The notes: a model not told the origin generated them from the letters alone. Shown: positions 43,148 through 52,106, numbered from the stretch's first letter. The stretch: DNA of 64,000 nt from G965197715 sp965247615 (GCA_965247615.1 OZ252022.1:806001-870000), one strand, 5' to 3'. Program-made: numbers and translations.

Positions 43148-44941
43148 TCATGGCGAGACAACCAGCCGGGACTTCCAATCTGCGATCTGCTGCTCGATGC
43201 TCCCATAGGGCACCGCGTAGTAGACCGCTTCGTGCTCAAACGTCGCGGAGCCCACGTTGATCCCCAGCACCCTGCCGTCCATCGACAGGAGCGGGCCCCC
43301 GCTGTTGCCCGGGTTCAGCGGCGCGGAGTGGGCAATGACGTCGTACCGTCGAGTGATGGAGTCGGGCCCGGCGATCTCTCCGGTGGTGGCGACGACTCCC
43401 GTCTGCGCGCTGCGGGGGTAGCCAATGGCGACGACCGGTGTGTCAATCGCCGGGGCTGGCCCCGACTCCCACTCAAGGACGGCGAAGCCGGAATCGCAGC
43501 AGATCGCCAGGACCGCCACGTCCTTGTCGGAGTTGAACCCGAGGAGGGTCGCCGGGTAGGTCCGGGCGTCCTTCACGGTCACGTCGATGGCGCCGGCATC
43601 TTCGATGACGTGGTGATTGGTGACGACGAAGGCCGTGTCCCCCGCCGTCGCGAAGATGAAGCCGGACCCGCCGGAGAAGCCCGCGGTCACCCGCACCACC
43701 GCGCCCTTCACCCGCTCCACCAGCTCGGCGGGAGTGGTGTCGGGGCCCAGCGTGGGCGTGGGCGCTGGCGCAACGGACGGCTGACCGGCCGTCAGGTCCG
43801 CGATCAGGACCTTTGCACCGGAGAATTCAACCTGGACCAAGACCGACACCAAAACGGCCGCAGAGGGTACCTGGAAGCTCAACCAACCCCGTACTCTCTG
43901 CCCGGCTGCCAACTCCCCATAACCAAAGCCGGGCTCCATGGAAGTAGAACCGCTCCAGTTGTACACGTACCCGTCAGCATCCTGCAAAAAGAAGTACAGC
44001 GGGTTATAGGAGTCGCCGTCATCGACTCCCACCTGCATCACGTCCACAGCGACGAGCCGCTTGCCCGCATCGACTCCGAGTATCCCCTCGGGCGCCGGGT
44101 CCAGCACCTCGTGGACCGTGTAGGCGCTGCCGCCCGCTTCGACTGTCGTGCCAATGGGGGGCGGTGTCGGCGTGATCTGCGCCTGGGCTGTCGCCGCCGC
44201 CGCCGCATGCTCCGCCTCCACCTGCGCCGTCACCGTTGCCACCATAGCCGCCAGGTCTGGCGTGGGAATGGGTACGGGGATTGGTGTTGGGCTCAGGCTT
44301 GCGGGCGTGGGAGTCGGTTCCGATGCCGCGGCCGGTTGGCTGGCCGTGAGGTCCGCGATGACGATCTTCGGACCAAACAGTCTAGCCTCGACCAGGACCG
44401 CTACCAGAACGGCTGTGGCCCGCACCTGGAAGGTCACCCACCCTCGCACTCTTTGCCCGGCGGCCAGTCTTCCCGAACTGAGGGCCGGTTTGACGCCTCC
44501 TGTCGAAAGACCAGGGACGCCTGTGAGCACAATGTCAGGATCATACACGTACCCATCGGCGTCCTGGACGGCAAAGTCGCTCGAGTCGTAGTGGTCGCCG
44601 TCCTGGATGCCCACCTGCGTGATGTCCACGGCGACGACCCGCTTGCCCGCTTCTACGCCGAATATCCCCTCGGGCGCTGGGTCAAGTATCTCGTTGACGG
44701 TGTAAGAGCTGCCGCCTGCTACGATGGTCATGCCGATGGTGATTGGCGTTAGGGGTCGGAGTTGGTTTGGTATGGGGGTCTGGGTGGGTGTGGGTTCAGC
44801 CTGTGGCACGACCGCGTTCGTGGGGGCGACGGCCGCTCCGACCGTCGCCCCCGGCTCCGGTTCGACGGTAACGCAGGCGACCGCCAGCAGGGTGCAAGGC
44901 CCTGCCGCCAAGAGAGTAACCCGCATACTACGACTTGACAT
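43148..44941 (-). CDS. secreted trypsin-like (S1C/DegP-type) serine protease lipoprotein with duplicated N-terminal domain
   Basis: 597 residues. The signal peptide has a lipobox-like LAVAC (cysteine about residue 24), suggesting an envelope lipoprotein. Two copies of a domain of about 125 residues follow, each running from ..YTVNEILDPAPEGI..GVEAGKRVVAVDI..Q to a ..GQRVRGW.. strand end; they resemble DUF4352-type extracellular domains. The protease domain (about 385-590) has the triad in VTNHHVIED, NSDKDVAVL and LNPGNSGGPLL. No PDZ domain follows. It probably degrades or processes envelope proteins. Confidence 0.88.
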   Translation of the reverse strand: MSSRSMRVTLLAAGPCTLLAVACVTVEPEPGATVGAAVAPTNAVVPQAEPTPTQTPIPNQLRPLTPITIGMTIVAGGSSYTVNEILDPAPEGIFGVEAGKRVVAVDITQVGIQDGDHYDSSDFAVQDADGYVYDPDIVLTGVPGLSTGGVKPALSSGRLAAGQRVRGWVTFQVRATAVLVAVLVEARLFGPKIVIADLTASQPAAASEPTPTPASLSPTPIPVPIPTPDLAAMVATVTAQVEAEHAAAAATAQAQITPTPPPIGTTVEAGGSAYTVHEVLDPAPEGILGVDAGKRLVAVDVMQVGVDDGDSYNPLYFFLQDADGYVYNWSGSTSMEPGFGYGELAAGQRVRGWLSFQVPSAAVLVSVLVQVEFSGAKVLIADLTAGQPSVAPAPTPTLGPDTTPAELVERVKGAVVRVTAGFSGGSGFIFATAGDTAFVVTNHHVIEDAGAIDVTVKDARTYPATLLGFNSDKDVAVLAICCDSGFAVLEWESGPAPAIDTPVVAIGYPRSAQTGVVATTGEIAGPDSITRRYDVIAHSAPLNPGNSGGPLLSMDGRVLGINVGSATFEHEAVYYAVPYGSIEQQIADWKSRLVVSP

Positions 44942-45038
44942 ACCTATTGCTGCTCACGGCTTCTAGCCGAACTTGCTTTGATGCTCACGCCGAAGTATAC
45001 CATCGCCCACCCCCGCCCCCACCCACCCCCACAAAGCC

Positions 45039-45116
45039 GTCGCGCCAGCGACCCGCGAACCAACAAGCAGCCCACCCCCGCCCCCACCCTCCCCCACAAA
45101 GCCGTCGCGCTAGCGA
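45039..45116. repeat. tandem dispersed repeats
   Basis: Palindromes at 45039-45052 (GTCGCGCCAGCGAC) and 45103-45116 (GTCGCGCTAGCGAC), each preceded by CCCACAAAGCC, with ACCAACAAGCAGCCCA between them. They lie upstream of plsY. Confidence 0.8.
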
Positions 45117-45169
45117 CCTAGCGACCCGCATCCTTCATGCGGTATGATGCAGAAGGAGCTTCACCTGCC

Positions 45170-45766
45170 ATGATGTCCTTAGAGTCGCTGCTACTCGCCA
45201 TTGCCGTCGGCTACCTCCTCGGCGCCGTCCCCGTCGCCGCCCTTGTCAGCCGTTCCCGCGGCGTCGACATCTTCGCCGCCGGCACCCGCTGGGCGGGCGC
45301 CGCCAACGTCTTCCGCCAGGTCGGCCACAAGGCCGGCATCATCGTCTTCCTCGGCGACTTCGCCAAGGGCGCCCTCGTCATCATCATCGCTACGCGGCTC
45401 GGCCTGGAAGCCCACATGCTGCTTCTGCCCGCCATGCTCGCCCTCGTCGGCCACTGGCGCTCCGTCTTCACCCGCTTCAAGGGCGGCGACGGCCTCTCCA
45501 CCCTCCTCGGCATCACCATCGCCCTCTTCACCGTCGACACCCTCATCAGCGCCGGCCCCGCCCTCGCCATCGGCTTCGGGGCCCGCTACACCACCGGACA
45601 CCACCCCACCCTCTGGGGCGGCGCCGTCGGCTACGGCGTCCTCCTCTGGCGCACCGCCGACTCAGACGCCGGCCCCGCCCTCGCCCTCGGCGTCGTCGTC
45701 CTCGCCATCCTCGTCCTCGCCCACGCCGTCCTCAGCCACCGCCGCCAGCGCCCCGCCCCCGCCTAG
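45170..45766 (+). CDS. plsY: glycerol-3-phosphate acyltransferase PlsY family
   Basis: 198 residues from ATG 45170. Multi-pass membrane protein with the three PlsY motifs: GAANVFR, GDFAKGA and RFKGGDGLST (the usual lysine of KGGKG is aspartate). It would transfer acyl from acyl phosphate to glycerol-3-phosphate, the first step of phospholipid synthesis. The last 27 codons are duplicated at 46849-46959. Confidence 0.85.
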   Translation: MMSLESLLLAIAVGYLLGAVPVAALVSRSRGVDIFAAGTRWAGAANVFRQVGHKAGIIVFLGDFAKGALVIIIATRLGLEAHMLLLPAMLALVGHWRSVFTRFKGGDGLSTLLGITIALFTVDTLISAGPALAIGFGARYTTGHHPTLWGGAVGYGVLLWRTADSDAGPALALGVVVLAILVLAHAVLSHRRQRPAPA

Positions 45767-45778
45767 CGAGCACGCCTC

Positions 45779-45859
45779 CCACCCCTGCTGCGACCCGCGC
45801 ACCAACAAGCAGCCCACCCCCGCTCCCACCCACCCCCACAGAGCCGTCGCGCCAGCGAC
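45779..45859. repeat. long-form dispersed repeat after plsY
   Basis: CACCCCTGCTGCGA ... CAACAAGCAGC ... CCCACAGAGCC-GTCGCGCCAGCGAC (palindrome 45846-45859). Confidence 0.75.
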
Positions 45860-45910
45860 CGCCCTGCCACCCTGGGAACGCGGGACATCTTTGACAAGAC
45901 AGGAGCACGT

Positions 45911-46834
45911 ATGAAGTACCGGCCCTTCGGCAACACCGGCATGACCGTCTCAGAGATTGGCTTCGGCGCCAACACCATCTCCGGCAAGGGCTCCCACGGC
46001 TACGTCGACGAATCTCAAGGCGCTGCCGCCGTGCAGCGCGCCTATGAGGTCGGCGTCACCTTCTTCGATACCGCAGAAGGGTACTCCCAGGGCCGCAGCG
46101 AGGAGGTCGTCGGCAGGGTCCTGGGCAACAAGGACGACGTGGTCGTCTGCACCAAGGTGGGCATGGGCGGCGGCCCCATCACCGCGGACCGAATCCGCTC
46201 CGCCGCCGAAGCCAGCCTCTCACGCCTGCGCCGCGACGCCATAGACGTCTACCTTCTCCACAACCCCTCTACCGAGCTCGTCCGGGACCCCGCGGTCAAG
46301 GAGGTCCTAGAGGTGCTGCAGCGCGACGGCCTCATTCGTACCTACGGCGTCGCCATCCTCGCCAGCGACCAGCTTGGGCAGGGCGAGGCCGTTGTCCGGG
46401 AGCAGGGCTACTCGTCCATGGAGATCACCCTGAACGTCGCCGAGCAAGAGGCTGGCAACGGCCTCCTTGCCCACGCCGGACAGAGCGGTCTCGGCGTCAT
46501 CATCCGCGCCCCCATGGGCGGCGGCCTCCTCACCGGCAAGTACGACCGCACCTCTACGTTCGGCCCCGGCGACAACCGCACCCAGACCAATCCGCGCCCC
46601 GAGGTCCTGGCCCGGACCGAGCGGCGATTCGCCGTCTTGGACGCGCTGCGAGTCCTGGCGGCCGAGGAGGGCATATCCGTGGTCCACGCTGCCCTCGCTT
46701 GGGTCCTGGCCCAGGAGGGCGTCTCCACCGTCATCCCCGGGGCCAAGGACCCGGCACAGGCCGCCGACAACGCCGCCGCCACTGGCGTCACCCTCTCCCA
46801 GGTGTTTCTTGACCGCGTCCGCGCCGTGGCGTAA
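45911..46834 (+). CDS. aldo/keto reductase
   Basis: 307 residues. Opens MKYRPFGNTGMTVSEIGFGAN. The tetrad is seen as D53 and Y58 (FFDTAEGYSQGRSE), K in VCTKVGMG and H in YLLHNP. NADPH-binding end with VIPGAKDPAQAADNAAA. Reduces aldehydes or ketones; the substrate is unknown. CAGGAGCAC precedes the ATG. The gene is flanked by the two copies of the plsY end. Confidence 0.92.
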   Translation: MKYRPFGNTGMTVSEIGFGANTISGKGSHGYVDESQGAAAVQRAYEVGVTFFDTAEGYSQGRSEEVVGRVLGNKDDVVVCTKVGMGGGPITADRIRSAAEASLSRLRRDAIDVYLLHNPSTELVRDPAVKEVLEVLQRDGLIRTYGVAILASDQLGQGEAVVREQGYSSMEITLNVAEQEAGNGLLAHAGQSGLGVIIRAPMGGGLLTGKYDRTSTFGPGDNRTQTNPRPEVLARTERRFAVLDALRVLAAEEGISVVHAALAWVLAQEGVSTVIPGAKDPAQAADNAAATGVTLSQVFLDRVRAVA

Positions 46835-46848
46835 CGAGGCATGGTGCC

Positions 46849-46959
46849 ATGTACCTCGAGTTGGACCCCACCCTCACCCTCGGCGTCTTCGTCTTAGCCA
46901 TCCTCGTCCTCGCCCACGCCGTCCTCAACCACCACCGCCAGCGCCCCGCCCCCGCCTAG
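46849..46959 (+). pseudogene. duplicated 3' end of plsY
   Basis: 36 codons: after nine new residues it reads TLGVFVLAILVLAHAVLNHH.., nearly identical to the plsY C-terminus ending RQRPAPA. The DNA match extends over about 85 bases, including the TAGCGAG after the stop. Not likely functional. Confidence 0.75.
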
Positions 46960-47064
46960 CGAGGCCCGTTCCTATCCCTGTCGCCCCACGTCCGCCATCC
47001 TAGCCTGTCGAAGGATGCATCGGGGCCTTCCCCTCCGTCCCACTAGCCCGCCTCCCCGATCTAC

Positions 47065-47112
47065 TTGTGATCCCAGTCACAACCCCCTTGATCATTTCCT
47101 CCGAGTGATCAA
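47065..47112 (+). promoter_or_regulatory. two inverted repeats upstream of the restriction gene (CRP-like site plus TTGATCA-N11-TGATCAA)
   Basis: TTGTGATCCCAGTCACAA (47065-47082) contains a perfect TGTGA-N6-TCACA core as bound by CRP/FNR-family regulators. TTGATCA and TGATCAA (47088-47094, 47106-47112) form a second perfect inverted repeat with an 11-base gap. Both end about 50 bases before the ATG of the restriction gene. Function is inferred from position and symmetry. Confidence 0.55.
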
Positions 47113-47161
47113 CGATCCGATCTCCCTCTGACAGGTCGGCGGCGGCCAGAATAGTAGAGCG

Positions 47162-48430
47162 ATGCCGGATTCCCAAACACAAGCCGGTTGGAAGAAGATT
47201 CTTGACAGCCTCGGCTTGGCTTCAGAACTGCGCTCGAATAGCGTCGCCTTCATAACTGCAGATCAGATCAAACAGTACTCCGGCCGCGAGCCCCGTCTCA
47301 TGACAAAATTTGATTCGAGGGATGAAAGGCCAATGGCCTTGACGAACTTGGGGGTGACGATTCTTGCGGTGGAGAATGGAAAATATGCTTTGGTTAGCTG
47401 TGATGGATACCACAACGTCGAACCAATACAAGGAATAACACCACACGTAACTAATCGCATGGGCACTATCGAAACACTACCGTGGGAATCTGGCTTTACA
47501 TCTGAGTCACAAGTTCTTGATGGAGCTCTTGTAGCGTCAATGCTGTGTGATTTCACAGGCGAGCGAGATCTATTCCTAACAGTCAGAGGCAGATTACACA
47601 GTCCCAAGTTCCAGTTTGCAATAGGTCTAAATGACGGAACGACACGGAACTTGTCAGTAAGTGGCGTGCAGATCGAGGTAGACGGCGGCTATGAAGGAGA
47701 CCGCCTATACCTCATCGAAACCAAAATGGGCCGAAGAGACAACTTTATTACCCGCCAGCTCTATTATCCGTGCCGGATGTGGAGAGAACGGGGCGTCAAG
47801 AAGGAAATTGTTCCTATCTTTCTCACGTATTCCAATAAGGTCTTCTCTTTCAGGCAGTATCGATTCACCAACTCCAATGCCTATGACTCCATCATCCTCG
47901 AACGCGCTCGTGATTACGTTCTTGGCCCTGCTGCAACAACCCCAACCATAGGACATGCGCTGGATGTTGTTCCTGTAGGTTTGCTTCCTAGTCGTGTGCC
48001 ATTCCCCCAGGCCGATAGCCTGCACACGGTCATTGATCTCGCAGATGCGGTTGCGAACGGCTTAGACGACAAAGATGCTCTCGCCGAATTCATTGGATTC
48101 AACCCCCGCCAGTCTGACTATTACGGAAACGCGGCTAGGTTCCTTGGGCTACTTGACCGCTCCCATCGCGGGTTTTCTGTTAACGCTGAATCCCGTCAGT
48201 TTGTCGGCAAGACGCATGCTGGTCGCGTAGGCGATATCACGTTCCGCCTATGCGGATTGCCCGTGTTCCGTGAGGCCCTGCAGGGGGTTGCCTCCGGAAG
48301 CCCTCTCACGCAGGAACAGATAGCAGACCTAATTCGGACACACACTCAGTTAACTGGCACCACTGCGGGTCGTAGGGCTCAAACTGTAGCGGCTTGGGTG
48401 GGTTGGGTGGAATCTCTTGCAGGACAATAA
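47162..48430 (+). CDS. type II restriction endonuclease (PD-(D/E)xK-like)
   Basis: 422 residues in a low-GC segment. The likely catalytic core is IEVDGGYEGDRLYLIETK: an acidic residue near 174-180 and E186-T-K188, followed by a basic helix (RQLYYPCRMW). Its 3' end overlaps the downstream methyltransferase gene. Position next to a methyltransferase and the ExK core make a restriction nuclease by far the best call. I recall similar proteins being listed under DUF6997, but this is from memory. The recognition sequence is unknown. Confidence 0.75.
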   Translation: MPDSQTQAGWKKILDSLGLASELRSNSVAFITADQIKQYSGREPRLMTKFDSRDERPMALTNLGVTILAVENGKYALVSCDGYHNVEPIQGITPHVTNRMGTIETLPWESGFTSESQVLDGALVASMLCDFTGERDLFLTVRGRLHSPKFQFAIGLNDGTTRNLSVSGVQIEVDGGYEGDRLYLIETKMGRRDNFITRQLYYPCRMWRERGVKKEIVPIFLTYSNKVFSFRQYRFTNSNAYDSIILERARDYVLGPAATTPTIGHALDVVPVGLLPSRVPFPQADSLHTVIDLADAVANGLDDKDALAEFIGFNPRQSDYYGNAARFLGLLDRSHRGFSVNAESRQFVGKTHAGRVGDITFRLCGLPVFREALQGVASGSPLTQEQIADLIRTHTQLTGTTAGRRAQTVAAWVGWVESLAGQ

Positions 48431-49487
48431 GTCACAAGTACGTCGGTACACACTGGATTCTGTCAGTCCACGGAATCGCCAATCTGCTGCAATGGATAGC
48501 TTCATCGAAAGTTCGCTGGTCACTGAAGAACACTACCTGAGGTTTTTGGATTATGCGGAGAGTGTCACCATAGAGGGCAAAACCATTAAGCTCAAGGGCC
48601 ACCAGCGCCCCAAAACCCTCCAGCCCCCCGACGACTTCACCACCGAGACCACAACCTTCTGGTCCTTCGAGAAACGCGGCAAATGGGCAACCCATCGCGC
48701 CAGCTACCGCGGCAACTGGGCCCCACAGATCGCCCGCAACCTCATCCTCCGCTACTCCAACCTCGGCGACACCGTCCTCGACCAGATGGCCGGCGGCGGC
48801 ACCACCCTCGTCGAGTGCAAGCTCAACGGCCGTCGCGGCATCGGCGTCGACATCAACCGAGACGCCCTCATGCTCACCATGGACGCCCTCAACTTCGACA
48901 TGTCCGCACGCTCCGCAGAGGCCGTCGCGCCGGCGACCGCTGATACCGAACCCCCAACCATCACCCTCTACGAGGGCGACGCCCGCAACCTCGACCGCAT
49001 TCCCGACGACTCCATCGACCTCGTCGCCACACACCCCCCATACGCCAACATCATCCGCTACTCCGCCCGCGCTCGAAGCAAGACTGGGTCCCCTCCCGGT
49101 GACGCCCGCACCGGTTCCATCCCCGACGACCTCTCCAACGTCCGCGGCATCGCCCAGTACGTCGACCAGATGCGCCTCGTCGCCGCCGAAGCCTACCGTG
49201 TCCTCAAGCCGGACCACTACTGCGCCATCCTCATGGGCGACACCCGCCGAGTCCGCCACTACACCCCCATCGCCTTCCGCGTCATGCAGGCCTTCCTGGA
49301 CGTCGACTTCATCCTCAAAGAGGACATCATCAAGGCCCAGTGGCACACCCAAACAGAGGGCCTCTGGTCCCGCCTCTCCCGCGACAAGAACTTCCTCCTC
49401 ATCATGCACGAGCACCTCTTCATCTTCCGCAAGCCCGCCCCCAACGAAGACACCCGCCCCTACGCCGAAAGCAAGCCCTGGTGGTAA
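48417..49487 (+). CDS. DNA methyltransferase of the restriction-modification pair
   Basis: 356 residues counted from a TTG at 48417 with GGTGGA upstream, overlapping the nuclease stop by 14 bases; ATG 48492 is the alternative. Motif I (SAM) is TVLDQMAGGGTTLVE at about 119-133, and motif IV is THPPY at 205-209, the order of alpha/gamma-type amino-methyltransferases. The PPY without D or S just before is unusual. Codons 168-175 (EAVAPATA) are encoded by a copy of the dispersed palindrome. The GC content rises sharply near 48595, inside the gene. Confidence 0.85.
   Translation: MQDNKSQVRRYTLDSVSPRNRQSAAMDSFIESSLVTEEHYLRFLDYAESVTIEGKTIKLKGHQRPKTLQPPDDFTTETTTFWSFEKRGKWATHRASYRGNWAPQIARNLILRYSNLGDTVLDQMAGGGTTLVECKLNGRRGIGVDINRDALMLTMDALNFDMSARSAEAVAPATADTEPPTITLYEGDARNLDRIPDDSIDLVATHPPYANIIRYSARARSKTGSPPGDARTGSIPDDLSNVRGIAQYVDQMRLVAAEAYRVLKPDHYCAILMGDTRRVRHYTPIAFRVMQAFLDVDFILKEDIIKAQWHTQTEGLWSRLSRDKNFLLIMHEHLFIFRKPAPNEDTRPYAESKPWW
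48924..48937. repeat. GTCGC-GCGAC palindrome inside the methyltransferase gene
   Basis: GTCGCGCCGGCGAC preceded by GAGGCC, in frame, coding for V170-A-P-A-T174 in the linker between motif I and motif IV. Confidence 0.75.
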
Positions 49488-49757
49488 CCCCACCCCCACC
49501 GTCATTCCCGCGAAGGCAGACCTTTGCACAACCGTGTCATGTCCGCACCCACCACCGTCGCGACCCCGCCCCTCCCTTACAAGGCCGTCGCGCCAGCGAC
49601 CCGTCATTCCCGCGAAGGCGGGAATCCAGGGTGGACGCGGGGCGGCGTGGTCCCCACCCGCACTCCACGTCCCCCACCCCCCACAAGGCCGGCGGGCCGG
49701 CTACTTGTGCCAGCGACCCCCTTCCCTTTCACCCCGCGACTCGCTTATCCTCATGCT
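49488..49757. repeat. intergenic repeat cluster after the R-M genes
   Basis: A half copy of the TTCCCGC hairpin near 49503, the palindrome GTCGCGCCAGCGAC at 49587-49600, and a full ATTCCCGC-GAAG-GCGGGAAT hairpin at 49606-49625. A degenerate CCACAAGGCCGGCGGG unit lies near 49680. No gene seen. Confidence 0.65.
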
Positions 49758-49833
49758 ATGACTACCCACCCGCCCACGGCGGCTCCGCAACCCTCCCCCC
49801 ACAAAGCCGTCGCGCAGCGACCGCCAGCGACCC

Positions 49834-50394
49834 GGCGCTCCCAAGGGCAACATCAACGCCCTCAAATCCGGTCGCTACCTCGCCACACTCCGTCGTCAGC
49901 AGCGCCGCACCAAGCGCATGGCCGCCGGGGAGACGCACACGGCCCTGCTGGAGCTCATGCAGCGTGCCCCCACCAGGAGCAACCCCCTCCTCGCCTATCT
50001 GCGCAAGACACCCCCTGGGCCAACCGGCCCGGCAAGGGACCCAGACCGAAGTCAATCGAAGGAGGACCATCCAACAGCTTCGGCAAGGGCGCCCCCGCCG
50101 GGAAACAATTGCTGTTTTACCCCCCGGCCAGCTTCAAAAGACGACAAAAAACACAAAGCAATCTTACACAGGGAGATTAATCATACGGCGCTTCTGCTCA
50201 CCGAGGCCGCCAAGCTCTCCAACGACGTGCTGCGCCCTCCCCCACAAGGCCGTCGCGCCAGCGACCCAGCGGCCCCCCGAGTGTGGTATCCTCTGGTCGT
50301 CCCTCGTGCGGGGGGCCAGCTAGCCATTCCAAGAGAGAGTACCATCTCCACGGAGCGCCGGCCTCTCGCGCTAGGGCCGCCCGCAACCGACTAG
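49834..50394 (+). pseudogene. remnant with GAPKGNxNALKxGRY motif
   Basis: The frame reads GAPKGNINALKSGRYLATLRRQQRR, the opening motif of a family of small proteins found near phage and mobile genes. The start codon side is replaced by palindrome copies (49809-49821), and the frame after about 50080 has no family look. Probably a decayed mobile-element gene. Confidence 0.4.
50252..50265. repeat. GTCGCGCCAGCGAC palindrome
   Basis: Perfect copy preceded by CCCACAAGGCC, 140 bases upstream of the amidohydrolase start. Confidence 0.75.
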
Positions 50395-50405
50395 GAGGTT
50401 CGGCC

Positions 50406-52079
50406 ATGTCCTACGACCTCATCATCCGCGGCGGTAAGATCGTTGACGGCTCCGGCGCCCCCGCCTACCACGCCGACCTCGGCATCAGCGGAGGCCGCGT
50501 CGCCGCCATTGGCAAGATCTCCGGCCCCGCCGGCCGCGTCATCGACGCCGACGGCCTCGCCGTCGCACCCGGCGTCATCGACAACCACTGCCACTATGAC
50601 GCCCAGGCCGTCTGGGACCCCCTCTGCACCTACTCCTGCTTCCACGGAGCAACCACCGTCGTCATTGGCAACTGTGGCCTCGCCCTCGCCCCCGCCCATG
50701 ACTACGACCAGGACGCCCTCGCCAGCCTCCTCTCCCGCGTCGAGGCCATCCCCCTCGAAGCCCTCGACGCCGGCCTCACCTGGTCCTGGGAGACCATCCC
50801 CCAGTACCTCGACGCCCTCGACAAACGACTCGGCGTCAACGTCGCCCCCTTCATGGGCCACTCCGCCATCCGACGCTACGTCATGGGCGAGGCCGCCTAC
50901 GAGCGCGAGGCCGACGACGACGAGCTCCACATGATGAAGAACATCGTCCGCTCCGGTATGGAGGCCGGCGCCCTCGGCATCTCCTTCGAACGCAACATGC
51001 GCCACTTCGACTGGCAGGGCCGCACCGCACCCTCCAACCTCGCCTCCGACCAGGAACGCTTCGAGCTCGCCGAAGTGCTCGACGACGTGGGCTGCGGCGC
51101 CATCCAGATCGGCGGCGACTCCCGCCTCGGCATCCGCCTCGCCCAGGCCGGCGGACGACCCGTCCTCTACGGCGGCATCACCCAGAACGCCGCCGCCCCC
51201 AACCAGTGGCAGGAGCAGATGGAAGAGGCCGAGCAGCTCGGCCGCGACGGCCTCCGCGCATTCCTCCTCTTCAACCCCCAGCCCACCATCCTCCACTACA
51301 CCCTCAAGACCGCCCAGCACTTCGACGCCCTCCCCACCTGGAAGACCGTCATGATGCTCCCCCTCCAGGAGCGCATGCAGGCCTTCCGCGACCCCCAAAC
51401 CCGCGCAAAGCTCCACTTCGAGGCCGTCGATACCCCCTACTCCGGCGACGGCGGCGACTTCACCCGCCGTTGGGACCTCCAGTTCATCTTCCACCCCAAG
51501 CTCCGGAAGAACGACTACCTCACCGGCATGAGCGTCGAAGAAGCCGCCCGCGTTCAGGGCAAGGATATCCTCGACGCCTTCCTTGACCTCGCCCTCGAAG
51601 AAGACCTCGAAACCGTCTTCGAGCGTCGAGAGCGCAACGGCGACCCCGTCGCCATGACCGCCATGCTCAACAGCCCCGGCCTCCTCCTCGGCCAGTCCGA
51701 CGGCGGCGCACACGTCGTCTTCCGCTCCGACTACAGCTTCCCCACCTACGTCCTCGGCCACTGGGTCCGCGAAAAGGGCGTCCTCTCCCTCGAACAGGCC
51801 GTCCGCAAGCTCACCTTCGACTCCGCCCTCGTCTTCGGCCTCAACGACCGCGGCCTCCTCCGACCCGGCTACGCCGCCGACGTCATGGTCTTCGACCCCG
51901 ACACCGTCGGCCCCCTCGAAGCCGAGGACGCCCCCGACCTCCCAGGCGGCGCCAGCCGGCGCAAGCAGCTCGCCGCCGGCATGCACAGCGTCATCGTCAA
52001 CGGCCAGATCCTCATCGACCACGGCGAGCACACCGGCGCCTACCCCGGCAGAGTCGCCCGCACCACCCCCGCCCCCTAA
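50406..52079 (+). CDS. N-acyl-D-amino-acid deacylase-like amidohydrolase
   Basis: 557 residues from ATG 50406 with GGAGG upstream. DLIIRGGKIVDGSGAPAYHADLGI is the composite-domain start of the D-aminoacylase/dihydroorotase-like group. VAPGVIDNHCHYDAQ gives the HxH metal ligands (usually HTHYD). SDGGAHVVF and LTFDSALVFGLNDRGLLRPGYAADVMVFD follow the family. Acts on N-acyl-D-amino acids or other cyclic amides. Codon use is extremely GC-biased, unlike the R-M genes nearby. Confidence 0.9.
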   Translation: MSYDLIIRGGKIVDGSGAPAYHADLGISGGRVAAIGKISGPAGRVIDADGLAVAPGVIDNHCHYDAQAVWDPLCTYSCFHGATTVVIGNCGLALAPAHDYDQDALASLLSRVEAIPLEALDAGLTWSWETIPQYLDALDKRLGVNVAPFMGHSAIRRYVMGEAAYEREADDDELHMMKNIVRSGMEAGALGISFERNMRHFDWQGRTAPSNLASDQERFELAEVLDDVGCGAIQIGGDSRLGIRLAQAGGRPVLYGGITQNAAAPNQWQEQMEEAEQLGRDGLRAFLLFNPQPTILHYTLKTAQHFDALPTWKTVMMLPLQERMQAFRDPQTRAKLHFEAVDTPYSGDGGDFTRRWDLQFIFHPKLRKNDYLTGMSVEEAARVQGKDILDAFLDLALEEDLETVFERRERNGDPVAMTAMLNSPGLLLGQSDGGAHVVFRSDYSFPTYVLGHWVREKGVLSLEQAVRKLTFDSALVFGLNDRGLLRPGYAADVMVFDPDTVGPLEAEDAPDLPGGASRRKQLAAGMHSVIVNGQILIDHGEHTGAYPGRVARTTPAP

Positions 52080-52106
52080 CCCCTCCGGAGCCCCCGGGAC
52101 TCCCCC

